Origin: Hymenoscyphus infarciens
Taxonomy: Eukaryota > Ascomycota > Leotiomycetes > Helotiales > Helotiaceae
Reading direction: 5' to 3'
DNA length: 64,000 nt
Assembly: GCA_001414345.1 (NCBI GenBank)
Contig: LLCB01000041.1
Coordinates: 62,001 to 126,000 of the forward strand
Translations under genes and position numbers: made by a program
Shown here: in pieces, positions 1-11,148 of the stretch
How positions within the stretch are numbered: position 1 is the stretch's first letter
Layout: each line of letters opens with the position of its first letter
Notes under the pieces: model-generated
Seen by the model: the letters and a program-made list of their open reading frames with translations, nothing else
What the model was told of the DNA's origin: nothing
Databases searched by the model: none

Positions 1-1290
1 CTCGTGGATTAAGAGGTCTTGAGAGGTTGCAGGTGTTACCGATTGAAGATAGTGAACTGCACAGAAGTTCTCTCCAGCCGTGGCATCTGGATTAGGATAG
101 TCGAGAAACATGCCTAGCAAGGATTGTAGTTCCGATAAAATCTGTTTTTGCGTTGCATCCTTGGACTTCATGAACATCAAACGATCGGAGTACCGCGAGA
201 TAATCATATCAACAACTCCCTGCCAATCGATTCTAGCATGTCTTTTTGACATCGAGTCTTGCAAAATGCGCCGCAAATCTGTTTTGACTCGAAGAAGTCC
301 CATTTCGTCTGAGAAAACAAGCCTTGGTTGTTCAGAACGAGATGTATCGGGATTCGTAAGGTTGAGAGGGTAAAAATATCCCGAAACCATGGAAGAGTAG
401 TCGAGTTCTAGTCTCCCGGCAGTGATACCTTGATAACGAGCAGCGACTCCTCTAAAATACTCAAATCTCAGTATGCCATTGTCCTCTCCATACTCTTGCG
501 AGGATGGTGTTTGTCGTGCGGATTCCAAAATCAAGCCATCCTCAAAGTCACACAAGATAAGCTCGAAACCGGCCTCCATTCTAATGAATCCCTCAAGTCC
601 CCATTCTGCGCCTAGCGTACAAAGATCCTCTGCTCTTTTCCAGTCTCCGTGTACGGGAATGTTGCGTTCAGTCTTGTTTCTCAAGACGAGATCAGTGCTG
701 TCTAGAGTTCCCATGGATGTCTTGCCAGCGGACATTCCATCGATGTAAAGTAATTTTGTGAGCTCCCTGGTGGTTTTGTACACATGAAGATATCCTTTCC
801 TGGACTTATCTTCCGACGATGAGTGCGATTTTGACGGGGGTTTCTCTTCGGATGGGTTTCTACCACGCCCTGAGGGTGGTCCTCCTGGAGGTGAATGCTT
901 GCCGGGAGGGCCACCAGGAGGACCTGGGCCATCTCCTTTCTTTGGAGGCCCAAAGGGTCGAGCGAATACTTCGGCGTGCTCAATTTCAAAGGCCAGCCAT
1001 TCCATTCCCGTGACCCTTTCCTTGTTGTTTCTACCATGGTAGAGGTATATACTAGCCGGAATCGTGGCCGGAATAAAGCTCATGCCGTTGTGCTTCAAGG
1101 AAGAACCCCATTGTCGCATCGAAGAATGCAAAGCATTGAAGACACGATTCGCATTCTGCCTGGCGAATATGGGATCCGGTCCATAGCTATCCTCAGTCCC
1201 AGAGTGATCGGGTGAAATCATAGGGAATTGTTGATCAGCAGAACAAGTGAATGGAACGAGAAACAACGCGAGAGGGAGAGATAGCAACAT
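1..1290 (-). CDS. Secreted fungal protein of unknown function, 3' end outside window
   Basis: One uninterrupted frame of 430 codons runs from the ATG at 1290 to the left edge of the window without a stop, so the C-terminus is missing. Residues 1-18 form a typical signal peptide (hydrophobic core LLSLPLALFLV, then S-A before D19). A conserved-looking block follows: SIYLYHG at about 80-86, then EWLAFEIEHAEVFAR at about 97-111. Next is a Pro/Gly/Lys/Ser-rich low-complexity insert at about 115-160, then GYLHVYKTT and LLYIDGMSAGK at about 165-190. The remainder is acidic and mixed, with no membrane segment. The order YHG, then an E/S-rich strand followed by A-x2-F-A, resembles the N-terminal part of ADP-ribosyltransferase-fold proteins, but I can point to no assigned family. 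Function unknown; secretion is the best-supported statement. Confidence 0.8.
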   Translation of the reverse strand, partial: MLLSLPLALFLVPFTCSADQQFPMISPDHSGTEDSYGPDPIFARQNANRVFNALHSSMRQWGSSLKHNGMSFIPATIPASIYLYHGRNNKERVTGMEWLAFEIEHAEVFARPFGPPKKGDGPGPPGGPPGKHSPPGGPPSGRGRNPSEEKPPSKSHSSSEDKSRKGYLHVYKTTRELTKLLYIDGMSAGKTSMGTLDSTDLVLRNKTERNIPVHGDWKRAEDLCTLGAEWGLEGFIRMEAGFELILCDFEDGLILESARQTPSSQEYGEDNGILRFEYFRGVAARYQGITAGRLELDYSSMVSGYFYPLNLTNPDTSRSEQPRLVFSDEMGLLRVKTDLRRILQDSMSKRHARIDWQGVVDMIISRYSDRLMFMKSKDATQKQILSELQSLLGMFLDYPNPDATAGENFCAVHYLQSVTPATSQDLLIHE

Positions 1291-2530
1291 TTTTACAACG
1301 AAAGAGTAGAGGAAAACAACGCAAACGAGAAGAAACTCAAGCACGAGAGAGGGTATAAGCAAGCCTTTTAAGGCATCATGTCGCTGTCGTGAACTTGCGA
1401 TATCGCTCAAAGGCTGACGACGCTGGCTCCGAAATCTATGGTGGGTCCGGATAAAAAGGCATACCTAACACGTGAGAGTTATACGTTGCTGATTGTCTTG
1501 ATACAACATCTCTATTGACCAATGTAGCTTCCATACCTTCACTAAATTTTAAATATTCCTGGCTTGAAATTCGAGTTCCCTCACCGTATCGTGTCACGTG
1601 TATTGATTTCACAAAAAAGGGCTGTTGAGGTACCGTATTTATAGAATCGTAGCATTTAGGAAAATCAACCTCGTTGCAATTAATTTACTAAGTTTTAATA
1701 AAAAGGCTGTCCAAGTGGAGCCTTATATTCGAGCGGGCGTAATCTGAATAATTTTTCGCATCAGACAGTAGAAGGCTCGTCAAAATCTTGTTCTACCTAT
1801 ACATAGGTATCCTATTTTCTCGGCTCGATGACAATCATCTTTATAAACTGTCTAAAACAAACCTAGTATATTCCTAATAGAGCGAAGAGGCTTATTATAC
1901 CACGTCCAACCATATATATGCCTAGCAAGTAGACATGGCACTTTTGAAAAGAAATTTAAAGAATCCAACTATTGATGTAAAAAATCACCCTGAAAAACTA
2001 AGTAGAAGCTGATCAGTAGATAGAAAGAACATTAAATATAGCGAAAAGAAACAACCCCGTGAAGAACCACCGATGTTGGGGTAACACATATTAGAGTGAC
2101 CAATCAAATCGAGGTCTCTGTAGAGAAGAAGCGAGCGACTTCGCCGAGACGACCTTGGACCCAGACAGCACGGCTGCTCGTTGTCTCAAATCGGGAGGGC
2201 CTTAAGTCCTGTTTTCTTTCGCTTTCCTTCTTAAGAGCAAAATACCCAACTTAACCACACCATGGAAATATATAGACTGAACAACTATTAAGTCTCAAGG
2301 TACCGGGCGAAAGCTGACTTCCCTAGTTACTGCCGCGTTTAACCTCCACCGCGAGGCACGAATGGTATCGTCTCTATATCAGCGAGACCATGAGTGATCC
2401 GCGTAGAATCAAGCCTGTTTTATGTAACCAAATGCCACTGGACAAGGTTTACCAGTCCGACCCTTTTAAATGAAGTATGCGCAAAAGAAAGTATTTCAAT
2501 GTCTATAAAAACTGGTATCACCCAATCCGC
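1291..2530. other. Intergenic, no gene seen
   Basis: This is the promoter side of the secreted-protein gene (minus) and the 3' side of the acid phosphatase gene (minus). The middle (about 1,640-2,100) is AT-rich with many stops in all frames and resembles decayed repeat DNA. The short ORFs here have no recognisable content. Confidence 0.5.
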
Positions 2531-3971
2531 TCAATATACAAGAACCGTCAAAACGCCCATAACACCAAACCCAATAGCAGCCCAACTCCCTTTTAACCTT
2601 CCAGCCGCCGACTTCTTCGTATGTGTAGCGCTAGGTACTGCAGCAGCCGTCACATTTGGTGCTGGACCCTGCGCTTTATAGTATGGCGCGTTGAGATCCG
2701 AAATTCCATTTCCTCCATCATACACTGACCCACTCCCATCGTACGGGGTCAAATCGTTTTCCCGCGCAACCCAGTTCAAATTTATTTTCCTCTCAATACC
2801 TTTTCCTCCTGCGCCGATCAATTGAAGGTTTGGTGGGGGGTAAGGCTTGAACAAGTCCGGATCGCTATTTAGAGCACCTGCATAGGATAAGGAGTTGTTG
2901 AGTGGGGCAACAGTTGATGGAGGACGGTTTTGGTATCCCGTCTTTTGTGCTACAATGTCAAAGACATTTGCACCTACATCGTAACGACCCAAGTTTGGTA
3001 GCTCCCAATTGTTCTCTAGAGTCGAGAGAATTGAATAATGTGTATAGAACGTGTCATCCGTGGTGCCCTTCTTATCTTTTGGAATTGCGCCCCCAAGCAG
3101 CAGGGAGACAATTTTATTAGGTTCGGTGTATGTTTCGCTTTCGTCGTACGTAACAAGAAGGAGGGTGTTATTTGTGAATTGCGGCTTGTTGAGGAGCATT
3201 CGGACATGAGCATCGGCCCATACGGCAGCATATCCCAGCGTTGTGTTGTGTCCATCATTTAGCATATTCGGACTCATGTGCGCGTATTGAGGAAGTTTGT
3301 TATTCTTGACATCGTCGTCGAAGTCGGTGAAGCTTTGAATCTGTGCGAGTCTCGTGCCATTGCGGGAGATGCTATCGAAGGAAACGAAAGGGCTGCGCAA
3401 GTCAGCAACGTCCCAGTTCAAATCCCACCAGCTCCATCGCCTTCACATATAATCTGGCAGCAATTCCTTACTTACTTGTGCTTCCTGACATAGTCCCAAC
3501 CAGATCCATCCCGTGCAGTGCTGCCCTCCCCCATATAACCTGGTCCAGGCAGCCCTTCAAAATAGCCCTTCCACTCAATATGCCGCGAATCGAGAAGGTC
3601 GACTACCGTGGAGATGTTTTCTGGTAGCTCAACTACCGCATCGTGATTCAATCCAAAGTAGTCGCCGGCAATGCTAGCGATGTAATTTGGCTGAGACGGG
3701 TGGGTATGCCCATAGTAGTTTGTCAACAGGATGCCCTCCTTTATCAACGCGCTCATCTCCGGGTTCTTTTGCACCTTGGAGGAGTCCTGGTTTTCCAGCC
3801 ATATCGTGAGAAATCTATCAAATGCCCTGTGGAATTCGAAGTCAGTATTGGCATTTCTAGTAGTAGGATTGCAGAGGAGGGAGGAAACATAATAGGTGCC
3901 TACTTTCCAGGAACATAGTCTGCCACCGCCAACCCTGCACCGACAACAACCCAAAGGGACCCGAATAACAT
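2531..3971 (-). CDS. Secreted GPI-type acid phosphatase (phosphoesterase family)
   Basis: Three exons: 3971-3904, 3826-3476 and 3392-2531, joined at GTAGGC...CAG and GTAAGT...CAG introns of 77 and 83 bp, giving 426 residues. The start is the ATG at 3971, opening a signal peptide (MLFGSLWVVVGAGLAVA) that the first intron hides. Family motifs of fungal phosphate-repressible acid phosphatases (PF04185) are visible: ENQD at the start of the mature protein, then YYGHTHPSQPNY, AGDYFG and LVTYDE. HYSILSTLENNW and a C-terminal small-residue/hydrophobic tail (GSWAAIGFGVMGVLTVLVY) follow; the tail fits a GPI-anchor signal. The expected role is release of phosphate from organic monoesters at the cell surface or wall. 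Related enzymes are induced by phosphate starvation; I did not identify a regulator site. Confidence 0.92.
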
Positions 3972-5859
3972 GTTGCGAAATGTTTAACGACAAGAAAGAA
4001 GAAGGAGAGGAAGAAGAAGAAAAAAGAAGAGAAAGAATAAGAAAAGCAAATGCGATATGCAATATGCAAAAAGCGTTTGTACAAAGTTTCAGAGGAGAGA
4101 AGACATTGTTGGTTTCGTAGATGAGGCAAAGTGTTCCGTTTCGACCTGCCGCCGAAGGAGGTTCCTGCGCCGCCGAGTCTGGGTCTGGATCCAAGGGGTC
4201 GTCCCCTGTAACGCGCGGGGTTGATGGACACTGCACTGCCCAACGACTCGGACTCACCCTTCAGATGGCAACCCCATGGGGTTATTTGTTATAAAACAGT
4301 CAAATGGCTTGAATTTTGACACTCAAATTACCACTCATATTCAAGATAAGAGAGGTAGACATACCAACCTAGGCACCTATCAAACTGACTCACCTCTCGT
4401 TGTTCTATTATCTTAAATAGGTCTAAATAGCTGGAACAATGGACTTCAATAAATTTATATCAGACGATATGACTTTTTTTTCTACAAAAAAATTATCATT
4501 GGTAAACAATAATAAATGTTCTGGATCACTGAACGGCTCTAGTTTTACTACCTATATCGTCTAGAAAATACAACTGTCAGTTGTCTTTCAATATCTTATT
4601 AACGACAAGAAGCATGTACAACGAAGAGAGAGGCTTGAACTCTCAAGATAGCACCACTTCGACCACGTAGTGTAGCGATTCTTAGACTAGATTTTATTAT
4701 AAGAGAGTAGTTATTAAAATAATAATAGTCTAAATTAATATATTAAAACTAAATTCGCTTAAAGCTATTACTATACTCTCTTAGACCTTTATAGAAGAAG
4801 CGCGTTCTTTACTAATTATCTATCGTAGCCAAAGCTAGACTCAATAAAGACTTTTTTAGTCTACTATTAAAAAGATTAAAGCGTTTCGTTATATAAGAAG
4901 GAACTAAGATAAAACCCACTAGTAAGCCATTCTCGAAATCGCTACGTGTCGATCGATTCTCACCTACGATCCTGATTGCAGCCATTATAAATGAAGACAA
5001 TAGAAATTCTAGACGGGTCAGCTTACCTTGGTACAACAATCGGGTTGCTAAGGTATTTCCCATCTTTATCACCTGACCAGAAGGCTAAAAACTAACCTAG
5101 AAGAAGCGGTGAACCGATTATCGTCTAAAAGAAGGGATGAGATTTAAGTCACAGAAAGAAGAATGCTTTGTCAAGGGTAGGACAGTAACCGAGCGTGTGA
5201 CGAATCCTACAACGCAGCTGGGATTGTACTGCATGCTACGATATTGCTCTGTACGAACTCGCCTGTTATTAAGATCAAGAAAACTTTACAATCTGGGATA
5301 CTGAAACATCAGACGCAAGGCCTGGGGATACACTACACTGGAGCACAACAGCATGCTTAGACTCAACATTGCTTTCAACTTGTGTGATAAAATGCTTTTA
5401 TTATGCCTCAAACCTCTTAAAAAGAGTATATATATAAAATCGTGATTCTAGAAGATTCTAGGTCACGTGTTACTGATTCTAAGCGATTCCAGCAACAACT
5501 TGGAAGCTCCCACGATCAGCAATGGGTACCAAGACCTGGTTAATACTTCTTATATCTACCTTGCTTACAGCTGAAACTTTTCACAAACACCAGCAAATCA
5601 CAACCATATATATACCAAACACAGAATTCCAAAAAGTGTAAAGTAGAGTGGACATTTTGAATTTAGAACACAAAATATAGAACGAAAGAACGAACGAAAA
5701 GTACAGTGAAGGATCCTCAATGGCTTGATGAACAGTTACTTGAGTCCCCGTACAATTGACAGGTAAGCTTCGCGAAGGCATAAAACAATAACTTGTGCAC
5801 TAGAGAGCAAATATTGCAATGATACAATTGTCTACCATATGCATTGCAAAATCAACTGA
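3972..5859. other. Intergenic, with an AT-rich decayed repeat at about 4,400-5,100
   Basis: After the acid phosphatase promoter, the sequence from about 4,400 to 5,100 becomes AT-rich, with TA-rich runs and C/G depletion resembling RIP-treated repeat DNA. A minus-strand frame of 86 codons at 4812-5072 shows no recognised motif and may be a transposon relic. A tRNA-like fragment lies at 4628-4670. From 5,100 to 5,859 I see only the 3' flank of the P450 gene. Confidence 0.5.
4628..4670 (-). other. tRNA-derived fragment (box A and T-arm like)
   Basis: On the minus strand a perfect T-arm is readable: a 5-bp stem GAGAG/CTCTC around the loop TTCAAGC, which fits the TTCRANY consensus (4628-4644). 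Only about 10 nt upstream on that strand lies a D-arm/box-A-like stretch, TGGTCGAAGTGG (4654-4665). The spacing is far too short for an intact tRNA with an anticodon arm, so this is a collapsed tRNA or tRNA-derived repeat at the edge of an AT-rich island. Confidence 0.3.
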
Positions 5860-7961
5860 TCATCTCCCCATCCGAACTTTACACCCATCCTCGCATGACA
5901 AAACAAGAGTAAGCTTCTGCCTCTCAGGGCCATCTTCGTTCTCCGGCACCGATATAACCGGAAAAGCTTGAAGCATTCTCACAATCGTATATGAGATTTC
6001 CACTAGGTCATTAAATCAGCTCAGGCCAGAGACGGAATTGCAGAGAAGTAAACTGGGCTAGATAGGTGAAGAAACTCACTGAGCGCAAAATCCTCGCCTA
6101 AACACTGTCGTGGACCCCCACTAAAAGGGGTATATGCCCAACCAACATCGGCGAGTTTACCATCCTCCCATCTCTCGGGATAGAACTCGCTTGCATCTTC
6201 TCCAAATACGCTTTCGAGTCGTGAAATGACATATTGTCCATAAGTTACCATTTCTCCCTTTCGAACAAGAATTGGGCTCTGGCCATCTGGTCCTCCGCCG
6301 GTTGGTAGTATAGTCGTTCGTATCGCTGTTCGATTATTTGATGGCACTGGTGGATAGAGTCGAAGACCTGAAAAAAAATATGAGAAACTAACAGGCAGAG
6401 CAGGTAGAAGAGACTCACTTTCTTTAATGACACATGCTAGGTATGGGATTTGTTTGATTTGTTCTCGGCTTGGGTGATTTGACGAAGCCATGACCGAAGA
6501 AATTTCCTTGCGAAGTCGAGCCATTGCCAAGCTATTGCGGACAAGAAGACGACTACACAAGGAATAGAAGTAAGTTAAGAGAAGCTAAGCAGTAATAAAA
6601 CCGGCCTTTTCTCTGGACGTCATGCTTTGGTAGGTAACGTGTAAAAGAAGTCTAGAATCATTACATTCACTCTCTAGGAAAATTCAGAAGAATCCAGAAT
6701 TCAGGTCTAAATTCTAAATTTTCTCAGGGAATGAATTTCATCGTGCTAAAGCATCTGAAGCAATGGAGAGCTGGGGTGTACGTAGAGTAAATCTCGGAAC
6801 TCGAAATACTTACAAGGTCCAAGACAAACAACAAGCTGTCGTATCTCTTCCAGCGAGCAAGACATTGAGAAGTTGGTCGCGAAGGTCCTCCTTAGTTGCC
6901 GATTCTTTCGAAACCTGACTCATGAAGCCATGGGAGACCTCAGCATCGCCCTCATTCGCCTCTGTCAAATTCTCTTTGATATAATTCTCCACAAACCGAT
7001 GGACATTTGCACATGCATCCCGGAACCTTTTGGGTCTGTACAAGTTGTGGAACGGTACCATCCGAAATCTATTAGATAAACCTTCTTGGGCTATCGCAAA
7101 GCTCTCAGCAAAAACCTTGTTTTTAGCATCTTGGTCAATACCTGCTCTCAAGCTGTATGTAGAGCGTCCGAATAATAAGGCTGTGGTTGTGTCCAAAGTA
7201 AAACTGAAGAATAAAGGCTGAAGATCAATGGTATCATCGAACGGTATTTGCGCTATCAAATTATCGACATGCTCTTGAAAATTGTCGAGGTTTCGGTATT
7301 GTGCTCGGACGAATTGCTTTCGTAACAGCTCTCGAGAATGCTTCCACGCCGCACCTTCCTGGGTAAAAACACCATTGCCCAAGAGGGGAGCAAAAACGTC
7401 TCTCCTTGGTCCAAACCCGTAATCTTGGATTTGGTCAGCATTTTTCTTTGTGAGTTTTATCGGATGAGTCGGATACTGACCCTTGAAATCGGTACCAAGA
7501 ACCGACTCCACATTTTCGGGGCGCATTAGATGAAATGCTCGTGGCCCCAATAGTAGATATTGAGAGACCATATTGTGAGGTTCGTACCCTCTTGCAACAC
7601 TAACAAAGAAATCAAGAAGACGTCCTTCGGAATTGGTCCTCAAGATTTCTCTCAGCCATTCAATCCCGAGGGGCCATCGGTTTACGAGTTCTGGCGGTGG
7701 CTGCAACTTCGTGTTAGCTGGTTTCGAGGAAGTGCTTGGATGGTACTTACTTGACATCCATGTTTGCGCCCAAATTCGGAGTCTCGCTTTGAGATGTCAG
7801 TTGTATGAATACACTAAACCAACGCATGACTAGCTTACACGATATTCAAGGTGACTTTTTACGAAGCGGTGTATGAATTGAGCTGCAATGGCTACGAGGA
7901 GCAACGTGGCAAATGATTTCTTGCCAAAATTCTCGGCCGTAACTTCTGAGAAGAAATCCAT
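5860..7961 (-). CDS. Cytochrome P450, CYP52-like (fatty acid/alkane terminal hydroxylase type)
   Basis: Six exons: 7961-7839, 7786-7751, 7700-6814, 6552-6419, 6367-6080 and 6002-5860, all with GT...AG introns, giving 536 residues, the usual P450 length. An N-terminal membrane anchor lies at about residues 17-30 (FATLLLVAIAAQF). The microexon of 12 codons supplies the family-typical HGCQPPPEL junction. The I-helix oxygen-binding motif is AGRDTTA (about 335-341), the K-helix ExxR is ESLR (393-396), the PERW-type segment is YPERW, and the heme-ligand loop is PFSGGPRQCLG with Cys at about 481. The HGC-PPP entry and overall pattern match CYP52, whose known members omega-hydroxylate fatty acids or alkanes at the ER with an NADPH-P450 reductase. 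The substrate here is inferred from family only. Confidence 0.92.
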
Positions 7962-8860
7962 TGACAAGTCAATTGGGGGTGGGGGGAGAGGCAAATCAGA
8001 AGTGGAATGAAACAAAACTATATCCAGGACTGGAAGCCCAAGTATGTTGGTCTCGGAATGTTGGGGCAACCGGACGACTGACAGGGTATATACGCAGAGT
8101 GGTACCTTGTAGAGATGAGCCAAAGAGACAAACACAAAAAGAGAGAGGACTGGGTTCCGGAGGTAGAATGTCTAGGTAGATTGTGCAAGAGAGCCAAACA
8201 AAAAGGGAAAGAGCTCTAGATTTCGATCTCCATAACTTTCAAAACACCAGAGGGCTCGGACTCAAGCTACTGCAACGACAAGGGAATTATTATGGGGCCA
8301 GGACTTCCTCCCATTCGGTACGTATACCTTAAAGACCTCGAGGCAAAGGAATCCATTCTAGAACTTGAAAAAGAGCACCAAAAGGATATCGCAGCACTAG
8401 AAATTCGACAGAGGTCACAACTCAAAAGTAGAATACTGCTCCCCTTAATATTCGACCAAAACTCGGAAGACCCTTCCAACTATACTAAAAGGCTCGTGTA
8501 TATTCGCCTTCTAGAAGAGTCGTAGAGTAGCCTCTGGTGGAGGATCCCATCATGTCGAGTTGAAGACTCTTGCAAGCTTGCATTGATGGTTGCAAGCAGA
8601 ATCTCGGATACTAGGATATGAAATAACATGTCCCACGGAGAGTCAAAAACTGGGAGAAGGACCCAAATGTAGCTACCGATGATACTCAATACAGAGTACG
8701 GATCTTGGATGGAAGTTGGAAGAATCAATTCTCGTTTTCCATTCTGAAATAACCTAGGCTGAACATCACCACGTGACCAAACCCGGCTGAGAAAGCTCGC
8801 GTCGCGACGGGACAAAATATTTCGAGAGCAGCAGCCAGCAATCAACACCACAACATCACA
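7962..8860. other. Divergent promoter region between the P450 and CCT1
   Basis: Shared upstream region of the minus-strand P450 gene and plus-strand CCT1. It contains one small plus-strand frame listed separately (8292-8525). No other feature is supported. Confidence 0.5.
8292..8525 (+). CDS. Possible small protein, 77 residues, unrecognised
   Basis: An ATG-initiated frame encodes 77 residues with a long charged, probably helical stretch (LEAKESILELEKEHQKD) followed by a basic and mixed C-terminus. It lies in the divergent space between the P450 and CCT1. I recognise no family, and chance occurrence is quite possible. The helical charge pattern and lack of overlap with another gene are the only reasons to list it. 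Confidence 0.22.
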   Translation: MGPGLPPIRYVYLKDLEAKESILELEKEHQKDIAALEIRQRSQLKSRILLPLIFDQNSEDPSNYTKRLVYIRLLEES

Positions 8861-10717
8861 ATGGGATCCCTTTTTGAACAACCTAGAAATGCCGGAACTC
8901 TGTGTAAGCCATCTGCGGAGCTTCTGAATGTTGTTTTGGCTAACATAACCTAGTCCTCGGCGGTCAGAAAATCAGTGGGTCGGATATTCGAGATCAGAAT
9001 GGTATGGCCTCCAAGAGCTCTGACAGAGAGGGAAACTAATGCTAGGGAACAGTTCTTGCTACACAAGCCATCTCAAATGTGGTGAAAACTTCATTTGGGC
9101 CCAGTGGGCTGGATAAGATGATGGTGGACGATATTGGAGTAGGTCTCAATCCTCTGCCTATTGCTGGCACAGGCAGCTAACATCTCGTAGGATGTCACAG
9201 TCACAAACGATGGCGCAACTATTCTCAGTTTACTCGATGTTGAACACCCAGCGGGAAAGATTTTGGTCGAATTAGCACAGCAACAAGATAAGGAAGTTGG
9301 AGATGGAACAACATCCGTGGTTATTATTGCAGCAGAACTCCTGAGAAGAGCCAACGAGCTTATGAAGAACCGAATACACCCCACGACCATCATCACCGGA
9401 TACCGATTAGCCCTCCGAGAAGCCGTCAAATACATGCACGAAAACATCAGTGTCAAGGTGGACCAGTTGGGCCGAGAATCCCTCATCAATATTGCGAAGA
9501 CCTCCATGTCAAGCAAAATTATTGGTTCCGACTCCGATTTCTTTGCGGATATGGTTGTGGATGCGATGCAAGCTGTCAAGTCAACGAACAACCGACAGGA
9601 GGTCAAATACCCAGTAAAGGCAGTCAACATCCTCAAGGCGCACGGAAAGGGAGCCTTGGAGTCAATGTTGATCAAGGGTTACGCTCTGAATTGCACAGTT
9701 GCCTCGCAAGCAATGACGACCAGAGTCACCGATGCAAAGATTGCCATTCTGGACATGAATTTGCAAAAGGAGAGAATGAAGCTCGGCGTTCACATCACAA
9801 TCGACGATCCTCAACAACTGGAACAAATCCGACAACGTGAGGCAGGAATGGTTATGGATAGAGTTGAGATGATCTTGAAGGCAGGCGCAAATGTTGTCAT
9901 GACTACCAAGGGTATCGACGATTTAGTTCTCAAGCTCTTCATTGAGAAGGGAGCTATGGCTGTGAGAAGATGTAAAAAGGAAGATCTCCGAAGGATAGCA
10001 AAGGCAACTGGAGCTACTCTTATCAGCTCTCTTTCAGATTTGAACGGGGACGAGAAGTTTGAGGCTTCGTCTTTGGGACACGCTGAGGAAGTTGTCCAGG
10101 AGAGAATCTCTGACGATGAGTGTATTCTTGTCCGAGGAACGAAGGTTCATACTTCTGCATCAATCATTCTCCGTGGACCCAACGATTATCAGTTAGACGA
10201 GATGGAGAGATCCGTCCACGACTCTCTTTGTGCTGTTAAGCGGACACTTGAGAGTGGTAGCATCGTTCCAGGCGGTGGAGCAGTGGAGACAGCGCTTCAC
10301 ATCTACCTCGAGGAATTTGCTGGTACAGTTGGCTCAAGAGAACAACTTGCCATCGGCGAATTTGCCCAAGCACTCCTCGTCATTCCAAAAACCCTCGCAG
10401 TCAACGCAGCCAAGGACTCATCCGAGCTCGTTGCACAACTCCGATCAAGACACGCCCTCTCCCAACGTATCCAAGAAGGCGATGCCAACGAAGACGAGAA
10501 GACCATTGCCAAGAAGAAGAACTACAAGAACTATGGTCTTGACCTGACGGCCGGTAAAGTCGTTGATGAGATCAAGGCTGGTGTTTTGGAGCCAAGTATG
10601 AGCAAGATCAGACAGTTAAAGTCAGCTGTCGAGGCTTGTATTTCGATTATGAGAATAGATACCCTGATCAAGTTGGATCCGGAGCAGCGAGGGGAGGATG
10701 ATGGACATGGGCATTGA
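8861..10717 (+). CDS. CCT1: T-complex protein 1 subunit alpha (CCT1 chaperonin)
   Basis: Four exons: 8861-8903, 8954-9001, 9053-9138 and 9191-10717, with three short introns near the 5' end, giving 567 residues, typical of a CCT subunit. It is the alpha subunit and not beta. The N-terminus has the IRDQNV and [14 protein letters not shown] pattern of TCP-1 alpha, followed by VTNDGATIL and the ATP-binding GDGTTS at 96-101. The C-terminal part has [20 protein letters not shown] and [14 protein letters not shown], ending in a short His/Gly tail. CCT1 is one of eight paralogues forming the cytosolic double-ring chaperonin that folds actin, tubulin and WD-repeat proteins in an ATP-driven cycle. The next gene is ProRS on the same strand; there is no sign of a shared transcript. 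Confidence 0.96.
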
Positions 10718-11148
10718 TGAGATAAACTGGGTGTTTGGAGCGGGACAAATCTTTGAAAACTTGATGCTTGTAATATTATGGGCAACTAGATTTGTGTAAA
10801 GGCATCGAGAGTATAACGCTTCATAATTCAATGAAATGACTGTCCATGATGAAGTATTATCTTGATACTTGTGAAGCATCTTGTAAGCCAACCCCGCAAA
10901 ATACTATAATATATTAATGCTAACCAAAACAAAGTACCATCTCTTGAGTGATTGTTTCAAGCTTGACTAAATAAAATTAGAGCTTAAATAACAATAGCCC
11001 TTTTGACTGACCCCTGTCGCCTCGTGTCGGCATTTCTCCGGCTGCCACGAGGAGGGGTCGTAAATTCCAATCCATTACTGAACTCCAATTTTAGAGTCAC
11101 CTCAATCACTCCCAACGCAACTCGACGCTCAATCCCGTCATCGCAAAC
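10718..11148. other. Intergenic: CCT1 3' flank and ProRS promoter
   Basis: About 430 bp between two plus-strand genes. It is AT-rich near 10,900-10,990 (likely the CCT1 3' UTR end) and CT/CA-rich just before the ProRS start. No gene is seen. Confidence 0.5.

Noticed and set aside
4812..5072. 86-codon minus-strand frame as a gene
   Set aside because: Lies in RIP-like AT-rich DNA with no motif; at best a transposon relic.
8861..10717. Assignment as CCT beta
   Set aside because: The N-terminal IRDQNV...[11 protein letters not shown] and the C-terminal GLDLTAGKV fit TCP-1 alpha (CCT1) better than beta.
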